Shown in pieces: positions 36,189 to 43,563 of a stretch of DNA of 64,000 bases. Source of the DNA: Brachybacterium sp. FME24 (GTDB lineage Bacteria > Actinomycetota > Actinomycetes > Actinomycetales > Dermabacteraceae); contig NZ_JABUXV010000005.1 in assembly GCF_014897705.1 (NCBI RefSeq), positions 224,260 through 288,259 on the forward strand. The letters are read 5' to 3'. The notes beneath the pieces are model-generated. The model saw only the letters and a program-made list of their open reading frames with translations. It made no database searches and was not told where the DNA came from. The number at the start of each line of letters is the position of its first letter. The stretch's first letter is position 1. Both the position numbers and the translations under genes were made by a program.

Positions 36189-36896
36189 ATGTCCTGCAGT
36201 ATCAACGGATGCGAAAACGGCGGGAAGCTGGCACGCGGCTACTGCAATAAGCACTACATCAGATGGCGCAAGCATGGCGACCCGCTGCAGGTGAAGGCTT
36301 CATGGGAGACCTGCTCCATCGCCGACTGCGGGCGGCATGCACAGGGGCGCGGTTGGTGCAAGATGCACTGGAAGCGCTGGCGCACCCACGGCGACCCCGA
36401 GCACGTCCGGCCTGTGCCCGCACCAAAGCCACGCTGCGCGGTAGACGAGTGTGAGAAGCCCAAGCACGGGTACATCTACTGCACGAAGCACTACCAGCGG
36501 TGGAAGGCGAGCGGTGACCCGCTCATCGTGGGTCCGCGCCACCCCGGCAGAAACCGGCTCGACGTGCCCAGCTATGCGGGCATGCACAAGCGGTTGTTCT
36601 ACGACCGGGGACGCGCATCCAAGCATGCCTGCGTCACGTGCGGAAACCCAGCGCACGAATGGTCATACAGCGGTAACGACCCCGACGAGATGCGCGAGAA
36701 CGTGCGCGGCTCGGTCGTCGCCTACTCCGTCGACCAGTCGCACTACTCGCCCCGCTGCCGCCCTTGCCACCGCCACATGGGCGAGTCCTTGGTCCGCGAC
36801 CGCGACGATTCGGGGCAGTTCATCCCCACCGCACGCAAACGCTACGGCGACACACCCGGAATCACCATCCACACAATTCGAGAGGACACACCATGA
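36189..36896 (+). CDS. Triple zinc-finger protein with HNH-like C-terminus
   Basis: 235 residues from ATG 36,189, with AAGGAGG upstream. Three tandem modules of about 38 residues share the pattern C-x4-C...GYC(N)xHYxRWxxxGDP (start CSINGCENGGKLARGYC). A C-terminal domain has HACVTCGNPAHEW and YSPRCRPCHRHMG, like HNH endonucleases. Probably a DNA-binding or homing-type nuclease; no other family fits. Confidence 0.75.
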   Translation: MSCSINGCENGGKLARGYCNKHYIRWRKHGDPLQVKASWETCSIADCGRHAQGRGWCKMHWKRWRTHGDPEHVRPVPAPKPRCAVDECEKPKHGYIYCTKHYQRWKASGDPLIVGPRHPGRNRLDVPSYAGMHKRLFYDRGRASKHACVTCGNPAHEWSYSGNDPDEMRENVRGSVVAYSVDQSHYSPRCRPCHRHMGESLVRDRDDSGQFIPTARKRYGDTPGITIHTIREDTP

Positions 36897-37051
36897 GCGC
36901 ACCCATCTACTTCTGGGGATTCGACCGTGACGGCTACATGCTCGCCACGGTCGGCAAGAGCACGGCACTGCGGCCCATCGAGATTACCCGCAAGCAGGCT
37001 GTGGAAATCATCTGCGCACTGGCCCGCGACATTGGAGAGGACACCCCATGA
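36893..37051 (+). CDS. Very small phage protein
   Basis: 52 residues from ATG 36,893, ATGA-overlapped with both neighbours. Beta-strand start (IYFWGFDRDGYMLATVG) then a helix (KQAVEIICALARDIG). Function unknown. Confidence 0.6.
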   Translation: MSAPIYFWGFDRDGYMLATVGKSTALRPIEITRKQAVEIICALARDIGEDTP

Positions 37052-37365
37052 CCACCGACGCAGCACTGACCGAGCAGGTGGCCGAGGCCGTCCGGCAGGC
37101 CCTGTCCGACGGGGAGGCCCTGCAATGCACCAGGGTCTGGGAGGCGTGGCTCTACAAGACGATGACCGACGAGGACTTCACCGATGCGTCGGACGGGCCG
37201 CTGGTCGAAGAGGTCACCGCAGCTGTCCTCCCGAGCATCCGCAAGGCACAAGCCGAGGCGTGGGCGGAAGGCTACAACGATGGTGTGACCGACACGCTCA
37301 ATAATTCGCCAGTCGAGACGCCCAGCCCGTACGCCGAATACGACCTGACCGAGGAGGCTCGCTGA
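37048..37365 (+). CDS. Hypothetical phage protein
   Basis: 105 residues from ATG 37,048. Helical with acidic surface (EQVAEAVRQALSDGEALQ, WAEGYNDGVTDTLNN). The AEAWAEGYNDG pattern is common in small actinophage proteins of unknown role. Shares its terminal base with the next gene. Confidence 0.65.
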   Translation: MTTDAALTEQVAEAVRQALSDGEALQCTRVWEAWLYKTMTDEDFTDASDGPLVEEVTAAVLPSIRKAQAEAWAEGYNDGVTDTLNNSPVETPSPYAEYDLTEEAR

Positions 37366-37649
37366 TGGCCCGTAAACGCCGCCCGTTCTCGCGTGTTCCT
37401 GGTTTCCGGCCCGCACCGTACATCGAGTTCATGGAACGCATGTACTCGGACGTGGGCATCACTGAGGACGACATGCAGCCGTCGTTCGAGCAGATGGAAG
37501 CAATCACCCGCGCCGCCGTCGAGACGGCACGGAAGCTCGAATGGATCGAAGCTAACCACGCACCGTACCCCGTGCACGTCACCGAATACGCGGGCGAGAC
37601 GTTCGTGACACCGCCACTAATTGACAAGGAGGACCATGGCGAAGCTTAA
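37365..37649 (+). CDS. Hypothetical phage protein
   Basis: 94 residues from ATG 37,365, after GAGGAGG. Basic N-terminus (ARKRRPFSRVPGFRP) and helical middle. Overlaps the start of the replication protein by 14 bp. Function unknown. Confidence 0.65.
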   Translation: MARKRRPFSRVPGFRPAPYIEFMERMYSDVGITEDDMQPSFEQMEAITRAAVETARKLEWIEANHAPYPVHVTEYAGETFVTPPLIDKEDHGEA

Positions 37650-38367
37650 GGGGCAACTGTTCGCCCGCCTCGCACTCGACTACTTCGACCACCCGAAGGT
37701 TGCAGGCCTCTCGTCGGATGCCATCGTGGCGCACTTGGAGATGCTGGTCTACTCGCGCAAGTACCTCACCGATGGCGTGATCCCGATGCGTGTAGCAATG
37801 CGCTACGCAATGCCTGTAGTAGACGAGCTGGCATCGAACGACCCCGAGAACCCTTCTGTCACGCGATGTGATGACGGGTCGCTGATCCTGTACGGGTACG
37901 GCGATTTCCAGGAGACGAAGGCCGATGTTGACGGTCGGCGCAGGTCAGCGAGAGAGCGCGCTGAGGCTCGCTGGTCGAAGGATGCCAAGAGCACTGCTCC
38001 ACGCAATGCACGTAGCAATGCTGCAAGCAATGCAGAGACAGAGACAGAGACAGAGACATATATAAGCGCATCGCAAGCGAGCGCAAAGGTCCCTGATCTG
38101 TTCCCTGACTGGTGGGCCATCTGGGGGAAGAAGAAAGCCAAGGGAGACGCAGCCAAGGCATACAAGGCCGCGTTGAAGATCATCCCCCACGACGACCTCA
38201 TGGCAAAGACGCGCACCTACTGGGAGCACGTCAAGGCGACAGGCCTAGAGCTGACCTACGTCCCCTACCCCGCATCATGGCTCCGTGCCGAGCAGTGGGA
38301 CGACGACCTGACCGCAGACACACCCCAGCAGCAGCAGGCGGTGTTCGACCCTAGACAAGGATGGTGA
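37636..38367 (+). CDS. Putative phage replication protein / helicase loader
   Basis: 243 residues from ATG 37,636, after AAGGAGG. The N-terminal half (GQLFARLALDYFDHPKVAGLS, shortened in places) resembles winged-helix phage replisome organisers. A linker encoded by four GAGACA repeats (ETETETET) leads to a helical C-terminal domain starting FPDWWAIWGKKKAKGDA, as seen in initiator/loader proteins. Located three bases before dnaB, which supports a loading role. Inference from position and layout. Confidence 0.65.
   Translation: MAKLKGQLFARLALDYFDHPKVAGLSSDAIVAHLEMLVYSRKYLTDGVIPMRVAMRYAMPVVDELASNDPENPSVTRCDDGSLILYGYGDFQETKADVDGRRRSARERAEARWSKDAKSTAPRNARSNAASNAETETETETYISASQASAKVPDLFPDWWAIWGKKKAKGDAAKAYKAALKIIPHDDLMAKTRTYWEHVKATGLELTYVPYPASWLRAEQWDDDLTADTPQQQQAVFDPRQGW
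38035..38058 (+). repeat. Four GAGACA repeats inside the replication gene
   Basis: Perfect 6-bp tandem repeats encode alternating Glu and Thr in the interdomain linker. The length can change without loss of frame. Confidence 0.85.
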
Positions 38368-38370
38368 CGA

Positions 38371-39642
38371 GTGTTCGACCCGACCCCCGAGACTGCCGTT
38401 ATCGGTATCGCCCTCATGGACCGCAAGGCCCTCGACGACGTGGACGCCCTCGACCCCGAGGACTTCCGCGACCCGCGCCTAGGTGAACTGTGGACCCTGA
38501 TCCGGTCCCAGCATCAGAAGGGACAGCCCCACGACCTGACCGCCATCATCGCTAAGGCCCGCGTCCGTGGCGTGTCAGAGATGGACCTACGGCAGATCGC
38601 GCACGAGGCACCAGTGGGCGGCGCAATGGCCTACTACGCCGACACTGTGGCGCAGGGCGCGGTTCTGCTCCGGCTGCAGGAGGCTGGGACGCGCATCGTC
38701 CAGATGGCTACCGAGGGTGACGCCGACCAGGTTGCAGAGATGGTCGAAGAAGCCCGTTCACAGATCGACGCGGCCGGGAAGATCAGTGGCACCATCGCGG
38801 GCATCAAGGCGGGCGACTACTTCGACGAGTTCATGGAGCATGTCAACGACCCGGTGCATCTGACACCGACCCCGTGGCCGTCCCTGGATCACCTCATCGG
38901 CGGGCTGAGGCCTGGCGCGGTGTACGTGATCGGTGCTAGGCCCGCAGCGGGCAAGTCCGTTGTCGGCCTGCAGCTCGCGGACTGCCTCACCGGAGACGGC
39001 GGCACCGTCCTGTTCTCGTCGCTAGAGATGACCCGCGACGAGATCACGAAGCGCCTCATCGCCCAAACGGCAGAGGTCCCCCTGACCGCGTTCGATCACC
39101 CACTGTCGGCGCAACACCTGGCACGCATCCAGACGCACGCAGAGGCCCTACAGGCGAACCGTATCCACCTCGACGACCGTGCATCCATCACGCCCGGCGA
39201 TGTGCGCTCTACGGCCCGCTCAATCGCACGGCGCGGCAAACTGTCCGGCGTCGTCGTGGACTACCTGCAGTTGATGGAGTCCACGAAGGGTAAGAACGTT
39301 CCCCGCCATGAAGCGGTCGCACAGTATTCGCGGTCGCTAAAGATGCTCGCTAAGGAACTCCACGTGCCCGTGATCGTCCTGTCCCAGTTGAACCGGGGCA
39401 GCGTCGGCGGCGGGGGCAACGCGCCACGAGCACCCGAAGTGTCCGACCTTCGCGAGTCGGGCGCTATCGAGCAGGACGCCGACTGCATCGTCCTGCTACA
39501 CGCCGACAAGGAACTCCACCCCGGCTCCCTGTTCATGAAGGTCGGCAAGAACCGTCAAGGCGCAACAGGGTCCTTCGAACTCGCCTTCGAGGGCCACTAT
39601 GCACGAGCAAACGAGATGGCGGCATGGACACCCAACTACTGA
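38371..39642 (+). CDS. DnaB-like replicative helicase
   Basis: 423 residues from GTG 38,371. N-terminal DnaB domain, then RecA-like core: Walker A GARPAAGKSV near residue 189, Walker B GVVVDYLQLM, and the conserved LSQLNRGS...SDLRESGAIEQDAD stretch. Hexameric 5'-3' helicase for phage DNA replication, likely loaded by the preceding gene product. Confidence 0.93.
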   Translation: MFDPTPETAVIGIALMDRKALDDVDALDPEDFRDPRLGELWTLIRSQHQKGQPHDLTAIIAKARVRGVSEMDLRQIAHEAPVGGAMAYYADTVAQGAVLLRLQEAGTRIVQMATEGDADQVAEMVEEARSQIDAAGKISGTIAGIKAGDYFDEFMEHVNDPVHLTPTPWPSLDHLIGGLRPGAVYVIGARPAAGKSVVGLQLADCLTGDGGTVLFSSLEMTRDEITKRLIAQTAEVPLTAFDHPLSAQHLARIQTHAEALQANRIHLDDRASITPGDVRSTARSIARRGKLSGVVVDYLQLMESTKGKNVPRHEAVAQYSRSLKMLAKELHVPVIVLSQLNRGSVGGGGNAPRAPEVSDLRESGAIEQDADCIVLLHADKELHPGSLFMKVGKNRQGATGSFELAFEGHYARANEMAAWTPNY

Positions 39643-39794
39643 CCCTAGAAGCCGTCATCGCGATGTGCCCCGAACCGTACCCAGTGCACGCGATCTGCCC
39701 CGAATGCCAGACCCCGTACACGCATTGCAGGCACCACACGTTCGACCCCGACAACATGGCCACATGGCCCGACCCCCACAGGAGATTCCAATGA
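39624..39794 (+). CDS. Small zinc-ribbon-like protein
   Basis: 56 residues from ATG 39,624, overlapping the end of dnaB. CPECQTPYTHCRHH and an upstream Cys give a plausible zinc site. Such small Cys-pair proteins are common beside actinophage helicases. Coupled to the next gene by ATGA. Confidence 0.6.
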   Translation: MDTQLLTLEAVIAMCPEPYPVHAICPECQTPYTHCRHHTFDPDNMATWPDPHRRFQ

Positions 39795-40060
39795 GCACTC
39801 GTCTGGAAATGATCAAGCGCCTCGCGGAGACCGATGGCTACTGGGCCGCGTACCTCGATGGCATGAACGATGCGCACCATGTTGGCGAGGTGTCGGCACA
39901 TTCCGCTGATTTCGCTGAGCATGCCCGCCCGATCGAAGCACGCCTAGCCCGCAACAGTCACCGCGCATCGTTCATGTCGGACAAGATCAGCATGGATGAG
40001 GCACGGGAGAGGGTGCGTGTCGAGAACGCGGCAGACCTGTCAGCCCCACGCATCCCGTAA
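39791..40060 (+). CDS. Hypothetical phage protein
   Basis: 89 residues from ATG 39,791, with AGGAG upstream. Helical and His-rich in the middle (GMNDAHHVGEVSAHSADF). Function unknown. Ends the coupled block before element c. Confidence 0.6.
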   Translation: MSTRLEMIKRLAETDGYWAAYLDGMNDAHHVGEVSAHSADFAEHARPIEARLARNSHRASFMSDKISMDEARERVRVENAADLSAPRIP

Positions 40061-40084
40061 ACACTTTGTAGCGCTTTCCTAGCG

Positions 40085-40134
40085 CAGTAACCCCCGAGAC
40101 CTCATCGCTAGCCGGTGGGGTCATTTCTATGCCC
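40085..40134 (+). promoter_or_regulatory. Stem-loop/YATGCCC punctuation element, copy c
   Basis: CAGTAACCCCCGA (40,085-40,097) leads into GACCTCA (40,098-40,104) pairing with TGGGGTC (40,116-40,122) with a G-U wobble and an 11-base loop, then ATTTC and TATGCCC (40,128-40,134). AGGAGG and TTG 40,146 follow. Confidence 0.65.
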
Positions 40135-40145
40135 AGGAGGGCGCA

Positions 40146-41126
40146 TTGAGCCTCTACTACCAGGACGACCACGTAACCCTGCACCACGGCGACTCGCTCG
40201 AAATCCTCCCCACCCTCGGCGTGCAGGCCGACGCGCTACTCACCGACCCGCCCTACTTCAAAGTCAAGAACGAGGACTGGGACAGGCAGTGGGCCAAGCC
40301 CGACGAGTTCCTGCGCTGGATCGGATCATTCCTCGACGCAGCCAAGCCGAAGCTTGCCGCGCACGCCTCCGTCTGGGTGTTCGCCTCCCCGCAGCTCGCC
40401 ACCGACGTAGAAATCACCGTGCGCGACAGGTTCCGGGTACTCAACAGCATCCGGTGGACCAAGCAGGCGGGATGGCACCAGAAAGCAAGCCTCGACACAA
40501 TCCGGTCATTCCTCACCCCCTGGGAGGCGATCATCTTTGCCGAACAGTACGCCGACCAGTACGGGGATGCAGCCAAAGCACTACGCCGCGAGGTGTACGC
40601 GCCGTTCGGTCGATACCTGCAAACCGAGTGGGAGCGCGCAGGGTGGAAGTCAGGCCCGCTAGGTAAGGCGCTGGGGCGAGACTCGGCGCTCCCGACGCGA
40701 TGGGCCGAGGGGAACAGCATCCCGAACCCCGGCGACTACCAGCGGATGAGGGACCTGCTCAACCAGTCCCCCGGCGACTACCTGCGCCGCGAGTACGAGG
40801 AACTGCGCCGCGAGTACGAGGAACTGCGCCGCACGTTCACCCCCACCACCCGCGCTCTAGCGTCTGACATTTGGGACTTCGCACCCGTCCGCCCCTACCC
40901 AGGCAAGCACCCCTGCGAGAAGCCCGCGCCACTCCTGCGGCACATGATCGAAACCAGCACGAGACCCGGCGCGCTAATCCTCGACCCGTTCGCAGGTAGC
41001 GGATCCACCCTCGAAGTCGCCACAGCCACAGGGCGACGCGCAATCGGCATCGAGAAGTCGGAGGAGTACTGCGAGAAGATCGCGCACCGCCTCTCAACCC
41101 GAACCGAACAGCTCGCACTGATCTAA
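40146..41126 (+). CDS. Beta-class DNA methyltransferase 1
   Basis: 326 residues from TTG 40,146, with AGGAGG upstream. DPPY (motif IV) near residue 31 precedes the SAM-binding motif DPFAGSGST near residue 281, the order of beta-class N4-cytosine/N6-adenine methyltransferases. The target recognition region contains a 21-bp duplication encoding LRREYEE twice and a partial third copy. No paired restriction gene; likely an orphan anti-restriction or regulatory methylase. Confidence 0.92.
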   Translation: MSLYYQDDHVTLHHGDSLEILPTLGVQADALLTDPPYFKVKNEDWDRQWAKPDEFLRWIGSFLDAAKPKLAAHASVWVFASPQLATDVEITVRDRFRVLNSIRWTKQAGWHQKASLDTIRSFLTPWEAIIFAEQYADQYGDAAKALRREVYAPFGRYLQTEWERAGWKSGPLGKALGRDSALPTRWAEGNSIPNPGDYQRMRDLLNQSPGDYLRREYEELRREYEELRRTFTPTTRALASDIWDFAPVRPYPGKHPCEKPAPLLRHMIETSTRPGALILDPFAGSGSTLEVATATGRRAIGIEKSEEYCEKIAHRLSTRTEQLALI

Positions 41127-41129
41127 CGC

Positions 41130-41179
41130 CAGTAACCCCCGAAGCCGTGCCCGAGTTGGGTGCGGCTACTTTCATGCCC
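41130..41179 (+). promoter_or_regulatory. Stem-loop/YATGCCC punctuation element, copy d
   Basis: CAGTAACCCCCGA (41,130-41,142), identical to copy c, precedes AGCCGTGCCC (41,143-41,152) pairing with GGGTGCGGCT (41,158-41,167) using two G-U pairs, loop GAGTT, then TTTC and CATGCCC (41,173-41,179). Confidence 0.65.
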
Positions 41180-41209
41180 GTTTACATCGATTCAACGAAA
41201 GGCCACGTC

Positions 41210-41383
41210 ATGGGACGCGTGAACTCGAAGCGCATGGCCTACCAGTTCGGGCCACGCAACACCCCGCATGCACGCCTAATGGTCGACCTCCCCACCGACC
41301 CCGCGTCAGAGAAGGACGCCGCGACTGCACTCATTTCGCAGCTCCGGTCGCTCGCCCTCGCACTCGAAAAGGAATACAAGTGA
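41210..41383 (+). CDS. Small hypothetical phage protein
   Basis: 57 residues from ATG 41,210, preceded by GAAAGG. In-frame ATGs at 41,147 and 41,174 fall in element d and are less likely. NSKRMAYQFGPRNTPHAR then a helix (LISQLRSLALALEKEYK). Function unknown. Confidence 0.55.
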   Translation: MGRVNSKRMAYQFGPRNTPHARLMVDLPTDPASEKDAATALISQLRSLALALEKEYK

Positions 41384-41408
41384 CCCGTCTCGCAACTCTC
41401 GCCCCCGA

Positions 41409-41445
41409 AGCCGTGCCCGTGTCGGGTGCGGCTAAATCTATGCCC
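41409..41445 (+). promoter_or_regulatory. Stem-loop/YATGCCC punctuation element, copy e
   Basis: Same arms as copy d (AGCCGTGCCC 41,409-41,418 and GGGTGCGGCT 41,424-41,433) but a different loop, GTGTC. Then AAATC and TATGCCC (41,439-41,445), AGGAGG and GTG 41,458. Confidence 0.65.
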
Positions 41446-41457
41446 TCAGGAGGCAAC

Positions 41458-41802
41458 GTGAGCAAGACATGGTTCGACAATCTCCCCACCTACTTCACCT
41501 TCATGGAGCCGCTCTACTGCGAAACGTGCGGCGACTACGGGGTCAGCCTCAATATCGACCTCGCCGCAGGCTTCCCCGAAGCGCATGGCGAATGGGGATG
41601 CACAGGCGGTTTCAGCTGGTACCCCGACGACACCTACACCGGGGCCGACCTCTACACGGAACTCACCGAAGCCGGATACGACGAGTCCATGAGGTTCAAC
41701 AAAGAGCTAGAGCACAACCGTCCCGCATGGCTCGCATTCCTCGCCGAAATCAAGAACGACCACACCCCCCACGCCATCCCCGACGACCAGGAGGACTCAT
41801 GA
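41458..41802 (+). CDS. Hypothetical phage protein with CxxC
   Basis: 114 residues from GTG 41,458, with AGGAGG upstream. The frame is also open from GTG 41,380, which overlaps the preceding stop and would translate element e; the N-terminus there (TRLATLAPE) resembles that of the next gene, so the longer form cannot be excluded. LYCETCGDYGVSLNIDLAAG and GCTGGFSWYPDD are the main features. Function unknown. Confidence 0.6.
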   Translation: MSKTWFDNLPTYFTFMEPLYCETCGDYGVSLNIDLAAGFPEAHGEWGCTGGFSWYPDDTYTGADLYTELTEAGYDESMRFNKELEHNRPAWLAFLAEIKNDHTPHAIPDDQEDS

Positions 41803-42035
41803 ACCGCCTCGCCACCATCACCCCCGATACCCGCCGCCGATCCGGCCTGATCATCGCCCTCGATCATTTCAAGGACGCACGCCCCGACTACTACGAAACC
41901 GCAATCGACCACCTCGACAACCCCGACGTATCCGCAACCGACCTCGCACGCGCACTCACCGGAGACGCACGAGACGACAACGTACGCGTTGTTGTTACCG
42001 AACAGTCAATTCGCCGATGGAGGGAGACGCTTTGA
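41799..42035 (+). CDS. Small HTH-like phage protein
   Basis: 78 residues from ATG 41,799, with AGGAGG upstream. IDHLDNPDVSATDLARALTG and VVTEQSIRRWRETL look like helix-turn-helix elements. DNA binding is inferred. The N-terminus RLATITPD resembles motifs at the starts of neighbouring frames. Confidence 0.6.
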   Translation: MNRLATITPDTRRRSGLIIALDHFKDARPDYYETAIDHLDNPDVSATDLARALTGDARDDNVRVVVTEQSIRRWRETL

Positions 42036-42268
42036 TCCCCGACCACATCATGGACAAGGCCGTGAACGCCGCAGGAGAAAACTGGGCACTCGCCCTCGAC
42101 TGGGAGCACGACAAACTCTACGCACAAGTCCACGCCGCACTCGAAGCCGTCGCCGCAGACATTTGGGACCAGGGATACGAGGCAGGCGAACTCAACGGGT
42201 ACGGCATCGGACGAGATATCGACATTGACGAAGACACCACCAACCCCTACCGAAACGAGCACACATGA
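42032..42268 (+). CDS. Small hypothetical phage protein
   Basis: 78 residues from TTG 42,032, overlapping the previous stop (TTGA) and preceded by GGAGGGAG. Helical, acidic end (GIGRDIDIDEDTTNPY). Function unknown. Confidence 0.6.
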   Translation: MIPDHIMDKAVNAAGENWALALDWEHDKLYAQVHAALEAVAADIWDQGYEAGELNGYGIGRDIDIDEDTTNPYRNEHT

Positions 42269-43116
42269 GCACCGCACCTAACCGCCTGGCCAACATTCAG
42301 CCGCGCATCAGTAAGAACGTCACGGCCCGCGCACTGACCATCGACATTGAGCGCCTGCCCGGTCGGGTCAGCGTCTATCACGGCGGGTTCACCACCACCG
42401 GCAACATCTGGGACCTGAACGCGCTCAAGCACGTCATCGGTCGACGTATCCATGCCGATGATGTGATCGAGTGGCCGCGCACGATCTGTGCGGCCGCCCG
42501 CTGGTACGGCGACGAGGAAGTCATGTTCGCCGCAGAGTGGGAAGTCGGCGGATACGACGCGTTCATGCGACAGGTGTGGTCCTGGGTTGATGAGGCAGAC
42601 ATCCTGATTGGCCACAACATGGCCGCTTTCGATAGCAAGCACCTCATGTCGGGGTGGGCCGAGATGGGCCTGCCTGCCCCGTCGCCGTACAAGGTGATTG
42701 ACACGTTGAAGATCGCTAGGGGGTCGCTGAACATGGAATCAAACACCCTGGACAGTCTCGCTAAGCGTCTCGGTGTGGATGCCAAAACTGATAAGTATGA
42801 TGCCCGCACTGCTAAGGCTGCAGTGAGCGGTGACAAGGCCGCGCAGGAGAAGCTGGCCGAGTACAACCGTGGCGACATTATCGCGTCGGAAGCACTGTTC
42901 GACCGTCTGCGCCCGTACGCGAAGGGCCTGCCGCATATGGGCATGTGGGTTGATGACGAGAATGCCTGCCCGTCGTGCGGTGAGACGATGAAGCCGACGG
43001 GTAAGCGGGTGCATGCCAACGTTCAGGCATATGACGGTCTTAGGTGCCCGTCATGTGGTGCACACGGACGATCCACGGTAAAGCTCAAGTCCCCCACCCG
43101 GACGAGGCAGGCATGA
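42265..43116 (+). CDS. DnaQ-like 3'-5' exonuclease with zinc ribbon
   Basis: 283 residues from ATG 42,265. RNase H-like DEDD pattern: ALTIDIERLPG (ExoI), LIGHNMAAFDSKHL (ExoII) and YNRGDIIASEALF (ExoIII). The C-terminus has two CPSCG knuckles forming a zinc ribbon. May proofread or process DNA ends during phage replication; no polymerase domain is fused. Third-base usage becomes T-richer within this gene. Confidence 0.8.
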   Translation: MSTAPNRLANIQPRISKNVTARALTIDIERLPGRVSVYHGGFTTTGNIWDLNALKHVIGRRIHADDVIEWPRTICAAARWYGDEEVMFAAEWEVGGYDAFMRQVWSWVDEADILIGHNMAAFDSKHLMSGWAEMGLPAPSPYKVIDTLKIARGSLNMESNTLDSLAKRLGVDAKTDKYDARTAKAAVSGDKAAQEKLAEYNRGDIIASEALFDRLRPYAKGLPHMGMWVDDENACPSCGETMKPTGKRVHANVQAYDGLRCPSCGAHGRSTVKLKSPTRTRQA

Positions 43117-43268
43117 GCAACACCGAAGACCCGTGGATCGGTATTGCCACCATCCGAAAGTCCGACATCGTCCACATCCGCCACAGGGGACGGAACGTGG
43201 AAGTGACCTTCTCGCCAAAGGGAAGCAACGTCCGTGTACATGTGGACGGAGAGGAATGGAAGCCGTGA
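43113..43268 (+). CDS. Small beta-rich phage protein
   Basis: 51 residues from ATG 43,113, ATGA overlap with the exonuclease stop. WIGIATIRKSDIVHIRHRG and VEVTFSPKGSNVRVHVDG look like a small beta domain. Function unknown. Confidence 0.6.
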   Translation: MSNTEDPWIGIATIRKSDIVHIRHRGRNVEVTFSPKGSNVRVHVDGEEWKP

Positions 43269-43277
43269 GCACACGCC

Positions 43278-43391
43278 ATGCCTGACATGCAAGCCGCCAC
43301 CGAAATCGTGATCGCGTTAAACGAGTGGCTGCACATACTCGCAATGTTCACCGGGCTACTCGCGCTCACCCTGCCCGACACGCTCTCATAG
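43278..43391 (+). CDS. Possible tiny membrane protein
   Basis: 37 residues from ATG 43,278 with one hydrophobic segment (LHILAMFTGLLALTLP). No clear Shine-Dalgarno, so low confidence. Confidence 0.35.
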   Translation: MPDMQAATEIVIALNEWLHILAMFTGLLALTLPDTLS

Positions 43392-43400
43392 CCCACAACC

Positions 43401-43441
43401 AAACCAACAAACATACTAACCGTGTATTCAATTGTTGGTTT
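43401..43441. other. AT-rich stem-loop
   Basis: AAACCAACAA (43,401-43,410) pairs perfectly with TTGTTGGTTT (43,432-43,441) around a 21-base loop. Conspicuously AT-rich for this genome. Could be a regulator site, promoter element or replication signal; not assigned. Confidence 0.5.
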
Positions 43442-43504
43442 AGTTCAACACCCCCTGGACCGGGTAAGGCAACACCGCACCACTACCGGAACGCTATTGA
43501 CATT

Positions 43505-43551
43505 AGGCCCCGTGCACTAGAACGAACAGTGCCGGGGCCTCACGCATGCCT
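43505..43551 (+). promoter_or_regulatory. Stem-loop/YATGCCC punctuation element, copy f
   Basis: AGGCCCCG plus GCAC (43,505-43,517, one bulged T) pairs with GTGCCGGGGCCT (43,529-43,540), then CACG and CATGCCT (43,545-43,551). AGGAG and TTG 43,564 follow. Confidence 0.6.
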
Positions 43552-43563
43552 ATAGGAGACGAT

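Noticed and set aside
41174..41176. ATG of the YATGCCC boxes as true start codons
   Set aside because: Distance and frame to the genes vary between copies (some out of frame), and the Shine-Dalgarno lies after the box, so the box is not a start in general.
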